Origin: Chelonoidis abingdonii
Lineage: Eukaryota; Chordata; Testudines; Testudinidae
Length of the DNA stretch: 64,000 nt
Direction of reading: 5' to 3'
Assembly (NCBI RefSeq): GCF_003597395.2
Contig: NC_133773.1
Coordinates: forward strand, 76,056,572-76,120,571
The notes beneath the pieces were generated by a model. It did not search any database and was not told where the DNA came from. It worked only from the letters and a program-made list of their open reading frames with translations. The position numbers and the translations under genes are program-made. Position 1 is the stretch's first letter. The number at the start of each line of letters is the position of its first letter. Below, piece after piece: positions 34,690 through 45,600 of the stretch.

Positions 34690-35720
34690 TTCAGGATAGG
34701 GGTAGATCTTTGAGATGCGCAGAGAGGTTTTTAGGTGGGCTGAAAGGTGACGGCTAGTGTTGTCGTTAATGTTCTTTTTGGGCCTGTCCGCGTAGTTGGT
34801 GACTCGGGGGCTCTTCGGCTCGGTCAGTCTTTTTTTTTTCACGTCAAGCCAGCGTAGGTTGTAGTTTAAGAAATTGCGTGATAGAGAGACTTGTAGGTGT
34901 TGTCTCTGTCTGAGGGACTGGAGCAAATGCTGTTGTATATTAGAGCTTGGCTGTAGACATGTGGTGTGTCCTGGATGGAAGCTGGAGGCATGTAGGTAAC
35001 TACAGCGGTCAGTAGGTTTCTGATACAGGGTGGTGTTTATGTGATCATCGCTTATTAGCACAGTAGTGTCTAGGAAATGGACCGCTTGTGTGGATTGGTC
35101 TAGGCTGAGGTTGATGGTGGGGTGGAAATTGTTAAAAATCATGGTGGAATTCTTCGAGGGCTTCTTTTCCATGGGTACAGGTGATGAAGATGTCCTCAAT
35201 GTAGCGCAAGTAGAGTAGGGGCATTAGGGGACGAGAGTTAAGGAAGCATTGTTCTAAGTCAGCCTTAAAAATCTTGGCATACTGTGGGGCCATGCGGGTA
35301 CCCATAGCAATGCCACTGACTTGAAGATATATATTGTCCCCAAATGTGAAATAGTTGTGGGTGAGAACAAAGTCACAAAGTTCAGCCACCAAGTTTGCCG
35401 TCATATTATCAGGGACACTATTCCTGATGGCTTGTAGTCCATCTTTGTGTGGAATGTTGGTGTAGAGGGCTTCTACATCCATAGTGGCCAGGATGGTGTT
35501 TTCTGGAAGATCCCCGATGGATTGTAGTTTCCTCAGGAAGTCAGTGGTGTCTTGAAGATAGCTGGGAGTGCTGGTAGCGTAGGGCCTGAGGAGGGAGTCC
35601 ACATAGCCAGACAATCGTACTGTTAGGGTGCCAATGCTTGAAATGATGGGACATCCAGGTTTTCCAGGTTTATGGATCTTTGGTAGCAGATAGAGTACCC
35701 CTGGTTGGGGTTATAGGCAT
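34690..35720 (-). pseudogene. Penelope-like reverse transcriptase remnant
   Basis: The upstream part (about 35,720-35,615) encodes LLPKIHKPGKPGCP, the conserved N-terminal motif of Penelope RTs. The frame at 35,614-35,132 carries MDVEALYTNIPHKDG (motif A), GTRMAPQYAKIF (motif B) and LRYIEDIFI (motif C). The catalytic pair of motif C is ED here where the family has DD, so one metal-binding aspartate is replaced by glutamate. A frameshift near 35,140 moves the sequence to the frame at 35,199-34,684, which has VHFLDTTVLI, QKPTDRCSYLHASSFHPGH and downstream connector sequence. These telomerase-like RTs copy element RNA at the cleaved target. The combination of a frameshift and the changed residue makes activity unlikely. 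Confidence 0.92.
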
Positions 35721-35795
35721 GTGTCTGTATAGATTTGTTCCTGTGGTTTTTCAGGGAGTTTCTTGAGCAGATGGTGTAGTTTATCATTCATAATA

Positions 35796-36744
35796 ATAGT
35801 GAGAAGTCTCATTGAGTTTTCTGTCCCTAACTTGTGCACCTATGCAGGGACAAAGAGTAATTTGGCCCTGTGTTTAATCTATTTTTTATGGGCTGGTCTA
35901 CTTTATGGGTTTTTGCTCTGGTGTAGCTGCACCAAAATAATTACTCTCGTACAAACCCCTTTTGTAGCTGCATTGGACTACCAATAGTATGACTTGCTCC
36001 AGCTTGGCTTCATAGCTGTTGATGGGAGTCCATGGGCAAGGGCACCTTTTTGGGATGAAGAAGGGCAGTGGTCCATAACAGGATCCCCTAAAAAGGCTGG
36101 TGGTGCAAACAACTGCCTAGCATCACTGAAATTATCAGGAGGAAGAGGAGAATAAATGCCAGTCTTCTATCAGAAAACATCATTAGGGAAATTAAGATCA
36201 AGGGAAACAAGGAAGTGGCTGGGGAAGAGACCAAGGATCCTGGAAATAAACTAAAACTACCAGACTGGTTCAGAAATAGACCCCATTAAATCTGAATAGC
36301 CTCCACCTGCATCCATGTAGCTATCCTACTCTAAATACGTTTAGAAAATAAATCTAGGGTGCTTGGATAAATGGTTCTAGTTTGGGTTTCTCTTCAAACA
36401 GCAAGGAAACAATATTTATTTTCTCTTTCCTCTTAAGGAGCAGCACATTTCTAATATTTTACAGTTCTAAAAGCTTTCAAGATCCATACCTGTGCACTGA
36501 TATTTTTACATAGGTCTCCCACTGACTTCAGTAAGAGTTTGTGTGAAACAATAGGATATGGCTTCTGAAAATGTTGCAGTTCCTTTTGAGAAACAAACTC
36601 ATACAACAGTTTTTATCTTATGGGTCTGCAAAAGCTTTCAATTTATCCTGTAGATTTCAGCCAAAATTAGTGTCGACATTGTATATGATATTGATATATA
36701 CAGCTGTAGCCTTACTATAAATAGCATGTACTGTACTTATCTCT
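35796..36744. other. Non-coding DNA, nothing recognised
   Basis: Unique-looking sequence, apart from a CACTGACTTCAGTAAGAG motif at about 36,521-36,538. Confidence 0.45.
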
Positions 36745-36960
36745 TCATTATTATGTATCATTTGCAGTTCTATAGTGCCTAGGAGCAGGAGTCATGGACC
36801 AGGAGCCCATTGTGCTAGTACTGTACAAACGAACAAAAAATTCGTGTTCCAGAGAGCTTCTAATCTAAGATAAGAGGGAACAGATGTATATAGACAAAAG
36901 TACAAGTTAAAATGAGATAGTATTGGTCAGCATAATAGGAGTAAATCATCATCAAATAAT
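36745..36960 (+). repeat. MIR/L2-like SINE copy
   Basis: Head with TTATTATGTATCATTTGCAG, then GGAGCAGGAGTCATGGACCA, CCCATTGTGCTAGTACTGTA and CAGAGAGCTTCTAATCTAAG, then ATGAGATAGTATTGGTCAGC and CATAATAG. Every block has its counterpart in the copy at 772-1,030, in the same order. Confidence 0.7.
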
Positions 36961-37554
36961 GTAAATAATCCATAATTTGGCAGTTGCATTACATGAAAAA
37001 ATTAATACTATAACATAGTATAGTTTAACTAATGTTATAGTTAACATACTTTAAATTCAGCGGTAGTGATTCACACCCATGAATATAGTTTGTTACTTTG
37101 TAACAACTTGTGAGTAATTGCTGCAATCAGAGCTATCAATCAACCTCAGAAGTAAAACAAAGACCATCTGTTATTTTTGCCTCTCCCTCATAATCAATCG
37201 GAATATTTCAACATGCTGGAAAACCATGAATAAGAATCTTCTCGAAAGAAAATAAGTTACCAATTTATATTATTATTGTATTTGGAGGACAGAAGACTTT
37301 GAAGGGAATTTTATTCCTGTCTCCATTAATAATACTACTCGTCAGTAATTTGATTTATATAGCACTCTCCCCCGTCATCAAGGTTTGCAGAGCATTGAAC
37401 ACCATAAAAACTCACAGAGCAGGTAACAAGTCGTAAGGCCCACACTAATCACAGTTAAAATATATTTGAAATTTATAAAAGCCTTCTGGTGTTTTCTAAA
37501 TATGAGGAAACGTATCATGAGGGATTAAATTCCTCATCCCTAAAGCCACAACAG
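36961..37554. other. Non-coding DNA; possible very old repeat
   Basis: GATTTATATAGCACTC at about 37,351-37,366 resembles a low-copy ancient vertebrate repeat, but I cannot support a boundary. No gene. Confidence 0.4.
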
Positions 37555-37680
37555 CAAACTGGACTGGATAGCCATCTGTCTTGGATGGTTTAGATACAAC
37601 AACCCTTGCATTTTGGCAGGGGGTTAGACTAGATGACCCTTGAGGTCCCTTCTAATCCTACAATTCTGTGAAAGATATAA
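37555..37680 (+). repeat. CR1 3' end, bird-type tail
   Basis: The segment ACTGGATAGCCATCTGTCTT, then GGCAGGGGGTTAGACTAGAT, GACCCTTGAGGTCCCTTCTA and ATCCTACAATTCTGTGAAAG follows the sense strand of the 3' terminal region of CR1 as known from chicken. The ATTCTGTG at the end corresponds to the ATTCTRTG terminal repeat. This is a different subfamily from the TTCTTATG-ended copies. Confidence 0.8.
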
Positions 37681-40214
37681 CCAAGTACCGGTTTAGAGCA
37701 CTGGGGAACTAAGAAACAGGCAGTATTTGGACAAGATACAAGGAAGTGGTGTCAAAAATACCCCAAATCTATGCTGTTTATGGCTTTTAAAACCAATCAA
37801 GAAACCTCTTTCTTTGCAAACAGCCAATTTAATATATATACAGTAAAGCACCATGTTTGGGGTGCTTTATATAAAAGGTGTGGGTGGGACATCACAGGAT
37901 CGTGATTGCTCAAGCCATTTGCAAAGCATGTTATGATATTCTATGCAAGCTACAAGTAGCTCAACTGCTGAGCTGTAATCCTTGTGAAGTGGGAGCTAAT
38001 TGCGTTTTGTGGTCAGGAGGCACATGCTTCAGTTGCCAGTTTATCATAGGATACATTAAGGTTTAGTATGTGACAATTGCACAATGAAAAAAGACCACTT
38101 TCATACTACATCTGACACATGGAGAGGACTTAAATGTAACCTGATCTATAGCTCCAGACAAATCCCTCCTACCATCAGGGATAAAAAAGAGTTTATTGAT
38201 ATCCTTGCTGAAGTTGAGTTAGCTCCAATACATCCAGCTAATAATAAATTCTTTCCCAAAAGGGAGATTGGTGATGGAAGATTGGTGCTGTCAAAAAGAG
38301 TTACTTTGGGGGAGGGGAGGAAATCTCTGCCTATTTAAAGATGGTCAGCTTTCTCTTAATGAATGAGGTATTGATAATGCTTGTACAAATTGATTGTGCA
38401 GCCATTTGTGTTTGCTGCCTTGTTGGATAAGGGTCAGAACTGCAGATCATGTTCCTCAAGGAACTCAGAAGACTATGGACATACTCATCTGATACCACGT
38501 TCAATTCAGCGAGGTAGAGACAGTCCAGGGGTGCCTATAGCTCTCACATCAAATGGCCCAGACACAATTTACAGTGACTCACATTTTCTTAAAAAATCAG
38601 CTTTAAAATCTCACTACACAGTGGTATCTGAAATATTGCAGTTCTCCTATACTTAGCACAGGAAATAACTATGGAAGCAAGGTAACATGACACTCTAATG
38701 ACAAGAATGGAATCCAAATGTGTAAAGGATCTGGTTATCTTGCATTCCTGTCCCATGTGTATTTGTTGTGAGAATTAATCTAAGACTACAACAAACAAAA
38801 AAACAAACACCCCCCCCCGCAAAAAAAAACCCCATGATAATCTGTCATGAAAAGTGTGTTACGATGGCTGCAATTTTTTCTAGCATTGGTTTTGTGTTAG
38901 AGAATGCCTTTGATATCACACAGCAGTTTTGCTCTTTTATGATTGGATAAGTGTATGCCACGGAGTGCTTTTATAATTAGAATAGGAGTTCTTGTTGACT
39001 TTCAAAAAGGTTTATTAATAATGCTTCTGTGCTTGGATACAATATGTGCACAAAATACCTAGACCAAATTCAAGTAAATTATATAGTCTGTCATACACTG
39101 TATAAGCTTTGAATAAAAGGTTGTATATGTGCATTTCTCCACATTTCAGCAACCATGGTTTGGCCGCTAGCTCTGCTGTCAAAAGATTTTAGGGCCAAAT
39201 CCAGCAGAAAATATCCTCCATATTCCATGCTGAGAATGCCCTGGGTGGATGTAGAAGCTAGTTCATTTGCAAATCAGCCTACTCAAGAGAGAGAGACTGG
39301 GCTGCTGGGAAGGAAAAAGTGTCTCTTCAGTAGTTCCTTCACTGCTACACTTGGAAGCAGTAGAGCACATATGTGCTCTTTCTTCTTCACTCTGCCAATC
39401 CCTGTGCTGGTTTTGGATTTTTCATCCCCATTGGAAGTTCCTACAGCTTTGTTCTTCTACATTTCCCCCACCAATAGTGATTAAAGGCCTAGATCATTGT
39501 GCTACTTACCTGGGAATAGAGGAGAGGGATCCCTCCTCTCCTTCTGAGGTTCTATTGCTGGTAAGTCTGCTGCAGCTGCAGACAGAATATTTGCTGAAGC
39601 TACTATGGGCTATTTGAGAAGAGACCTGCTGAGAGTACTCCCTCCACATTGCTCACTCATCAGTTTACAGGACTAAAGGTATGACTGTTGGACCTGCACA
39701 ACCTTGAAAAATGAAATGAAAAATTAAGGACCGACAACTGAATACTCTTAGATTCTCAAAGCTTTTGTGAGTCTAATAATATATACATTTCAGTGCTAGT
39801 TTTCAGTGTTTGAAAATCAGTTGTTTTTCCAAAATCCAAACATGTATTCCAAAAATAAATAATTTTTAAAAAAATCTTTATTTTTTACCTTAAATTGTCC
39901 CCCAAACCTCTCTGTCCAAAAAAAGGTTATGCAGGATTGTTTTCCTTGTTAGAGAGCTTCAACTAAAAGTTCTGCTCTGTTTTTTAAAATATATCAAAGT
40001 CTGGAAAAGATGCCTTACAATGAGAATTTAAAATACTTAAGCTAAATAGACTATCAAAGAGAAGTCTGAGATGAAGTTTCAGTTTCCTGATATTAGAGGA
40101 CTATTTATCTAGCAGTCAAAGTCATAACAAGATCGAGTGACTAGATATTCAGACTGGAAACAAGATGAACATTTTTAACAGCTTGGATAATTAACCAATT
40201 GATCTAATTACAGG
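37681..40214. other. Non-coding DNA, nothing recognised
   Basis: Several open frames of 60-116 residues (for example 38,084-38,338, 38,381-38,656 and 39,155-39,617) have no recognisable motif. A poly-C and poly-A tract lies near 38,810-38,830. I do not call genes. Confidence 0.45.
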
Positions 40215-40594
40215 AATTATGTCACAATGCATCAGAGCCTGCCCCCCGATACCCTCCTGCACCCAACCCCCTGCCCTGAACCCCCTGCCACACCCCTCAC
40301 CCTTCCTGCACCCCACACCCCAACTTCCTGCCCTGAGCACCTGCCACACCCCACACCCCTCCTGCACCCCCTGGGGGCAGGGAGGGGGCGGAGTTGGGGT
40401 GGCGATTTCATGGAAGGGGTTGGAATGGGGGCAGGGAAGGGGTGGGAAAGGCGGGGCTTGGGCAGGGCCTCATGGAAGGGGTGGAGTGGGGGTGGGGCCC
40501 AGGGCAGCACGGGGGAGATGTCAGTAATGCAGCCCTCGGGCTAATGTACTAGTCCTCATGTGGCCCTCATGGTAATTTGAATTTCAGATCTCTG
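40215..40594 (-). mobile_element. hAT-type element with GC-rich minisatellite-like interior
   Basis: The right end, read on the minus strand, starts CAGAGATCTGAAATTCAAAT, resembling a hAT terminus, and continues ATGAGGACTAGTACATTAGC. The interior (about 40,240-40,510) is a degenerate tandem array, C-rich on the plus strand at left (CCCTGCC and CTGCACCC units) and G-rich at right (GGGGCAGGG units). The left boundary and any target duplication are not visible, so the element may be truncated. Overlapping frames with proline or glycine runs on both strands are artefacts of composition. Confidence 0.55.
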
Positions 40595-41079
40595 CACTAG
40601 ATGACCATTTTCCATTGAGTTCTCATACGATACTGAAGTTCGGGAAAATGAAAAACAAATTTGCAAATAATCAGGATCAACTTGTAAAGGATTTTATGAC
40701 CAAAAACATCTTAAAAATGTAATGAACATTATTCATAATGAATAGTTCAACCTGATCTTGTTCAACTTAAGTTCTACATGTGATTTCTCAGTAAGGTACC
40801 AGAGTAATATCACTGAAAACACTATAATTGAAACATTAAACAAGTTCTATGGTATGTCTGCAAATTGTTTAAATGAAAAAGCATCAAAATTTGTAGTAAG
40901 CACTTTTTAAGTCACTTTATTGCATAGAGGCCGTAGGCTCCTGTTAATAATACAGCAAAGACAAAAATGGATTGGAGCACAAGAGTACAAGAATATCTGG
41001 AAAGATTATATTGAAGAAAAACATAGTTTTGTCATATGGTATCACACAAAGTCAAAGCACAGATGCAGGAGTTGCCATG
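40595..41079. other. Non-coding DNA, nothing recognised
   Basis: AT-rich spacer. Confidence 0.45.
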
Positions 41080-41285
41080 TCACATTGGACTAGTGGGTAC
41101 ATTTAGTGTGATACCCTGTTTCTGAAAATGGTGAATATCAGATGTCTTAGGAAATGGTGCAAAAAAGTCCTGCCATGGAAAATTGTAGAAAAGGCTACCA
41201 ATAGGGGATTTATCTAATCCCTGTCAGCTAGTGGCTAGCTTAAGCAGTAAAGCATAAGGGTTTAAACCCCTTATACTAGATTTTT
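41080..41285 (-). repeat. Old CR1 3' fragment
   Basis: Plus-strand order: CATTGGACTAGTGGGTACAT, GATACCCTGTTTCTGAAAAT, then AGGAAATGGTGCAAAAAAGT, AATCCCTGTCAGCTAGTGGC and AAGCATAAGGGTTTAAACCC. This matches the antisense of the same CR1 3' subfamily seen at 48,505-48,715. Strongly diverged. Confidence 0.55.
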
Positions 41286-41735
41286 AAAAAATGTAACTGT
41301 GGAGGTTCTTTTAATGTGTTCTGTAAATCAATATTTCCTTTTGTCTATTTTAAACAATTTTAAATTGTTTTAAACCAGCTGTTTTGCCTATATTGGCTAT
41401 CCCCATATTCTTGTAAACTTGTGACGTATCTGCTGTAATTTCCTACTTGAGTTAATGAGAACCAAATCAACGGAGTAGCCTGTGCAACTGAAATCATGTA
41501 GTGTATACTGATTCCAGTAGCTCCAGACACTCACAAGGTACATCTGTCTTCTTCACCCATGGGACTAAATGATAGCAGGCAGCCAGGGACCTACCAATGC
41601 AAAAAGCAGTGTGCACCAGACTCATTCCCTATCAGCAGGTCTACAAGCATGACACCTGCCTCCATTGCTTACTTGCAAGCCATTGTTTCTACTGCCTTTT
41701 TTAGCCAAGCCCCTTGCCCTAGTTATGTGGGTGTT
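41286..41735. other. Non-coding DNA, nothing recognised
   Basis: Flank of the RTE-like insertion. No supported feature. Confidence 0.45.
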
Positions 41736-41754
41736 AGGTGTGCCTCACTCACTC

Positions 41755-42360
41755 TCACTCACGCCCGTCACCCCAATCGGGGTATGAGCCGCCAATCACA
41801 GATCTCCAGAGTCCTCTATCCTGGGCCATTCGCTCTAGCTGGTTCCAGGTATAGCCCATTTTTTTGCTATCAGCCTGAAGGTCGCGTCGCCGGGTGTTTC
41901 TTGGATGGCCTCTTTTCCGCTTGCCTTGGGGGTTCCACCACAATGCCTGTCTAGTGATGTTAGTTGGTTGCTTGCGTAGTGTATGTCCTATCCAACCCCA
42001 CCTTCTCCTTCTGATTTCTTCCTCTGGTGGGAGTTGACGGGTCCTCTCCAAGAGGTGGATGTTACTGATGGTGTCTGGCCAGCGGACTGGAGAATCCTTC
42101 TGAGGCAGCTATTAATGAAGGTCTGGATCTTCCTGGTGGTTGTTTTGGTTGTCCTCCAGGTTTCAGCTCCATACAGTAGGACTGATTTCACATTGGAGTT
42201 GAACAGTCGAATTTTTATTGCCAAAGACAGCTCTCTGGAGCTCCAGATGTTCTTGAGCTGTAAGAAGGCTGCTCTTGCCTTACCAATCCTTACTTTGATG
42301 TCTGCGTCTGTGCCACCCTGCTGGTCGATGATGCTACCTAGGTAGGTGAAGGACTGCACT
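41755..42360 (-). pseudogene. RTE-like C-terminal region
   Basis: The minus fragment at 42,359-41,988 starts FTYLGSIIDQQGG, the conserved region after the RT thumb, and continues with VLLYGAETWRTTKTTTRKIQ. After a frameshift near 42,060 the fragment at 42,051-41,755 carries [12 protein letters not shown] and [17 protein letters not shown] before the stop. These are typical of the tail of RTE-like proteins. The function of the tail is not established. Confidence 0.85.
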
Positions 42361-42379
42361 TCTTCCAGGGGGCTTCCAT

Positions 42380-43537
42380 TCAGTGTGACTGGGTCGTTGC
42401 TGATGGAATTAATCCTAAGGATCTTGGTCTTGTCCTTGTGAATGTTGAGGCAACCTGTGATGACGTGGCTGCCACAGTGTTGGTCTTCTCTTGCATCTGC
42501 TCTTTACTGTGCGAAAGGAGTGCAAGATCGTCAGCAAAGTCCAGGTCATCAAGCTGGGTCCACAACGTCCACTGGATTCCGTTCCTACGCTCGTAAGTGG
42601 ATGTCTTCATAATCCAATCGATGACGAGGAGAAAGAGAAGTGGTGACAACAAGCATCCTTGTCTGACTCCAGTTCGCACCTGGAAGCTGTTAGTGAGCTG
42701 CCCTCCATGGATCACTCTACAGTGTATACCATCATATGAGTTCTTGATCAGGTTGACCACCTTTGCTGGAATGCCGTAGTGCCGAAGGAGCTTCCAGAGG
42801 GTCTCTCGATCCACGCTATCGAACGCTTTCTCATAGTCAACAAAGTTGATGTACAACGAGGAGTTCCACTCCACAGACTGCTCGACTATGATGCGAAGCG
42901 TTGCTATCTGGTCCGTGCATGATCTGTTCAGCCGGGAAACCTGCCTGTTCATCTCGTAGCTGTGGATCGACGGCATCCTTCATTCTCTCTAAGAGAACTC
43001 GGTTGAAGACCTTCCCTGGCACCGACAGGAGTGTGATTCCTCTATAATTGGCACAGTTGCTAAGGTCTCCTTTCTTGGGGATTTTGATGAGATATCCCTC
43101 TTTCCAGTCTGCCGGAATCACTTCTTCTTCCCATATCTTCTCAAAGAGGGGGTACAGCATTTCACTGAAGCATCCAGGTCTGCTTTCAGGGCCTCTGCTG
43201 GGATGTCATCAGGTCCAGCCGCCTTCCTGTTCTTCATCATGGTGATGGCTTTTCTGATCTCATCTCTGGTTGGTTTATCGCAATTAATTGGGAGGTCCTC
43301 GTTGGCTGGGTTAATGTCTGGTGGATTTGGTGGTGCTGGTCTGTTCAGGAGTTCCTCAAAGTGCTCCGCCCATCTGTTCATCTGTTGTTCTATTCCTGTT
43401 ATAGACTTTCCCTGCTTGTCTTTAACGGGACGTTCTGGCTTGCTGAACTTTCCAGACAGTCGCTTGGTAGTATCATACAGCTGTTTCATGTTACCGCTGT
43501 ATGCTGCCTGCTCCGCTTCTGCTGCCAGTTCATCCAC
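42380..43537 (-). pseudogene. RTE-like reverse transcriptase domain, frameshifted
   Basis: Three minus-strand fragments in order. The first (43,537-43,118) has a linker and KNRKAAGPDDIPAEAL. The second (43,160-42,837) has PADWKEGYLIKIPKKGDLSN and NYRGITLLSVPGKVFNRVLL. The third (42,976-42,380) has DYEKAFDSVDRETLW (motif A), GVRQGCLLSPLLF (motif B) and LDFADDLALLSHS (motif C with the catalytic FADD). All catalytic aspartates are intact, but two frame changes split the domain. Confidence 0.9.
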
Positions 43538-44850
43538 ATACTCTCTCTTGTCCTTCCTAATATTCTCTTCACTGCTCTGTGGGCTTCAGCATACTCTTTT
43601 TGAGCTTTGGCCTTTGCTGCTCTAGTCCTGCTGTTGTTGACTGCTGCCTTCTTCTTCTTTCTGTCTTCTATCTTGGTCAAGGTCTCTGCTGTGATCCACT
43701 CTTTCTGCTGGTGTTTCTTAATTCCAAGCACTTCCTGGCATACTGACCTAAGTGTCTCTCTCACTTTCTGCCATCTGTTTAGTACACTGTCTTCCTCTTC
43801 CTCAGACCGATCCTGTAATACTGAAAACTTATTCTTCAGCATCAGTCCAAAATCTTCCTTGGTCTTATGGTCCTTCAGAAGGCTGACGTTGTACTTCACT
43901 CTTCTGTCTGACGTATCTATCCAGTTCTTCTTCAGCTTCAGCTTCAATCTAGCCACCACTAAGTGATGGTCGGACGCCGCGTCTGCTCCTCTTCTAACTC
44001 TAACGTCCTGCAAGGATCTTCTGAACTTCTTGCTAATGCAGACATGGTCGATCTGATTTTCTGTCGTGCCTGCTGGTGATACCCAGGTACTCTTGTGGAT
44101 CCGCTTGTGAGGAAAGATGCTACCTCCTATGACCAGGTTGTTAAGTGCACACAGATCCACAAATCTCTCTCCATTCTCACTCATCTCTCCCAGAGCGTGG
44201 GTCCCCATGACTTGTTCGTATCCTGTGTTGTCAGGTCCAATTTTGGCATTAAAGTCTCCCATAAGGATGATGATGTCTTTGTCTTGGGAGAATCTCTAAT
44301 ATTTTCTGGAGTCTGTTGTAAAAATAATCTTTGTCCTCCTCTTCGCTGTCATTAGTTGGAGCGTAGCACTGAACAGCATTCATCTTAATCCTCTTCATTT
44401 TAGTTCTGAAGGATGCACTTCATTTAGTTCTGAAGGATCCTGGGACCATGTGCCTCCCAACCAATCAGTGCTCTCTGTGCCTGCTTGGACAACATGAAGC
44501 CTACTCCCTGTGTGTGGGATGCGTCGCTCTCTTCATGTCCTGAATACAGCAACAGCTCTCTTGTCAACAGTCGTCTCTGTCCAGCTTGCATCTATCTTGT
44601 CTCGCTAATGCCTAATAAGGTCAGGTTGTTGCTCCTCATCTCTGCTGCAACCTGCGCCATCTTTCCTGACTCGTACATGGTCCTCACGTTCCACGTGCCT
44701 ATGGTAATCCTTCTGGTTGCAAGAGGGGTAATCGGCTTAGTGGCTTCCTCATGGCTTTCACCACCCAGCATCATGCATTTTCGAGTTGAAGACCCTTCTT
44801 TTTCCAGGGTAAAAGTCTCTGTTGTCTCTATTTTTTGGCGTTTCTGTAGC
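43486..44850 (-). pseudogene. RTE-like AP endonuclease domain, frameshifted
   Basis: The first minus-strand fragment (44,774-44,592) contains RRITIGTWNVRTMYESGK and NNLTLLGISETR, the start of an APE-type nuclease with the N and E of the active site. After a broken stretch the second fragment (44,262-43,486) contains MGDFNAKIGPDN, TENQIDHVCI and AASDHHLVVARL, holding the GDFN motif, the IDH motif and the SDHH catalytic histidine. The nuclease nicks target DNA for priming. The broken stretch includes a direct duplication of about 22 bp (around 44,393-44,439, AGTTCTGAAGGAT twice) that disrupts the frame. The rest of the second fragment is a lysine- and glutamate-rich linker. Confidence 0.88.
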
Positions 44851-45000
44851 TAGTTGATTTTTTTACGGGGTGGAGTTGCTAGCCCCACGCCCAACCCTCC
44901 TCCTTTATCCTGACTTGGGACAGGCAGATGGCCCCAAAGGACCTCTCTGGTGGAGTTTAGGTGTGCCTGGCAGGATGTTATGTCAGCTGGCTTCTTGTAG

Positions 45001-45254
45001 ACTTTCTGCTCTATTTCAGACACGTGTACAATTCAGAAAACTGAAGGTACAATATGGTTCGTAGATATATTTGTTGACAAAACAGAGGACAAGATTCACG
45101 GGTGATATTTGAAGAGATTCTAGTCACACTTAAGTAAGTAGATGTATGAGGATGTACTAGTTTAATCCTTATGTCTACTGCTGCAATTCACAACAGGTAT
45201 TTGATTGAGTGACTATTTATGCTACTATTATTAAGCTATTCATTAAGGAACTAG
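45001..45254. other. Non-coding spacer
   Basis: Nothing recognised between the RTE-like element and the next CR1 fragment. Confidence 0.45.
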
Positions 45255-45600
45255 CTGCAGCAATCTCAGAACCATTAGCAATTGTCTTTGAGAACTAATG
45301 GAGCACAGTGAGGTCCCAGAGGACTAAAGAAGGGTAAATATAGCACCTATCTTTAAAGAAGGAGAACAAAAACAACCCAGGGACTTATAGACCAGTCAGC
45401 CTAACTTTGATAGCTGGAAAGATACTGTTAAATAATTTGTTCCAATCAGCTTGTAAGCACTTAGAGAATAAATGAATTATAAGAAATAGCCAGCCTGGAT
45501 TTGCCAAAATAAATCATGCCAAACCAAGCTAATTTCCTTCTTAGACAGAATGACTGGCCTACTGGATGGGGGAAAACAGTAGTTGTGAGGGCCTCAAAAC
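45255..45600 (+). repeat. CR1-type LINE fragment (RT N-terminal region)
   Basis: The order AGAACCATTAGCAATTGTCT, GAGGTCCCAGAGGACTAAAG, AAGGGTAAATATAGCACCTA, then GACTTATAGACCAGTCAGCC and CCAAACCAAGCTAATTTCCT follows the sense strand of CR1 ORF2 around the start of the RT. It includes a sequence that would encode YRPVSLT. It is an internal piece without 3' tail. Confidence 0.72.

Larger units (their letters stand above)
33880..35795 (-). mobile_element. Penelope-like retroelement (Neptune-like), 5'-truncated
   Basis: On the minus strand this contains, in order, a reverse transcriptase (35,720-34,690), a connector, a GIY-YIG endonuclease remnant (about 34,460-34,140) and a terminal region with a hammerhead ribozyme motif (33,965-33,926). 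RT followed by GIY-YIG is diagnostic of endonuclease-bearing Penelope-like elements, which differ from LINEs and LTR elements. The terminal AGGAGTACTTTTGACACCTT (plus strand, about 33,885-33,904) is the end recurring across turtle genomes in my memory. The 5' end is lost at about 35,795. Several frameshifts show that it is a dead copy. Confidence 0.92.
41736..45000 (-). mobile_element. RTE-type LINE, nearly full length (about 3.2 kb)
   Basis: On the minus strand the element runs from a short 5' UTR (about 45,000-44,850) through an AP endonuclease, a reverse transcriptase and a C-terminal region to a very short 3' end. That end carries a GAGTGAG-type microsatellite (plus-strand CACTCACTCTCACTCACG, about 41,746-41,763), as expected for RTE elements. 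Endonuclease plus RT in one ORF without ORF1, and the GTWNVRTMYESGKMAQVA start, also point to the RTE clade. The exact clade is inference. The ORF is split by only a few frameshifts and has few stops, so this is one of the youngest elements in the window. Confidence 0.88.

Noticed and set aside
38084..38656. Possible exons of a host gene (84 and 91 residues)
   Set aside because: Neither frame resembles a protein I know, and there are no consistent donor and acceptor sites around them.
39155..39617. Two overlapping frames of 109 and 116 residues
   Set aside because: Low-complexity leucine and serine composition, no family resemblance and no exon signals.
40219..40544. Proline-rich and glycine-rich frames on both strands
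   Set aside because: Caused by the C-rich/G-rich degenerate tandem repeat inside a hAT-like element.
43203..43966. Serine- and leucine-rich plus-strand frames (140 and 119 residues)
   Set aside because: Antisense shadows of the RTE-like protein on the minus strand.
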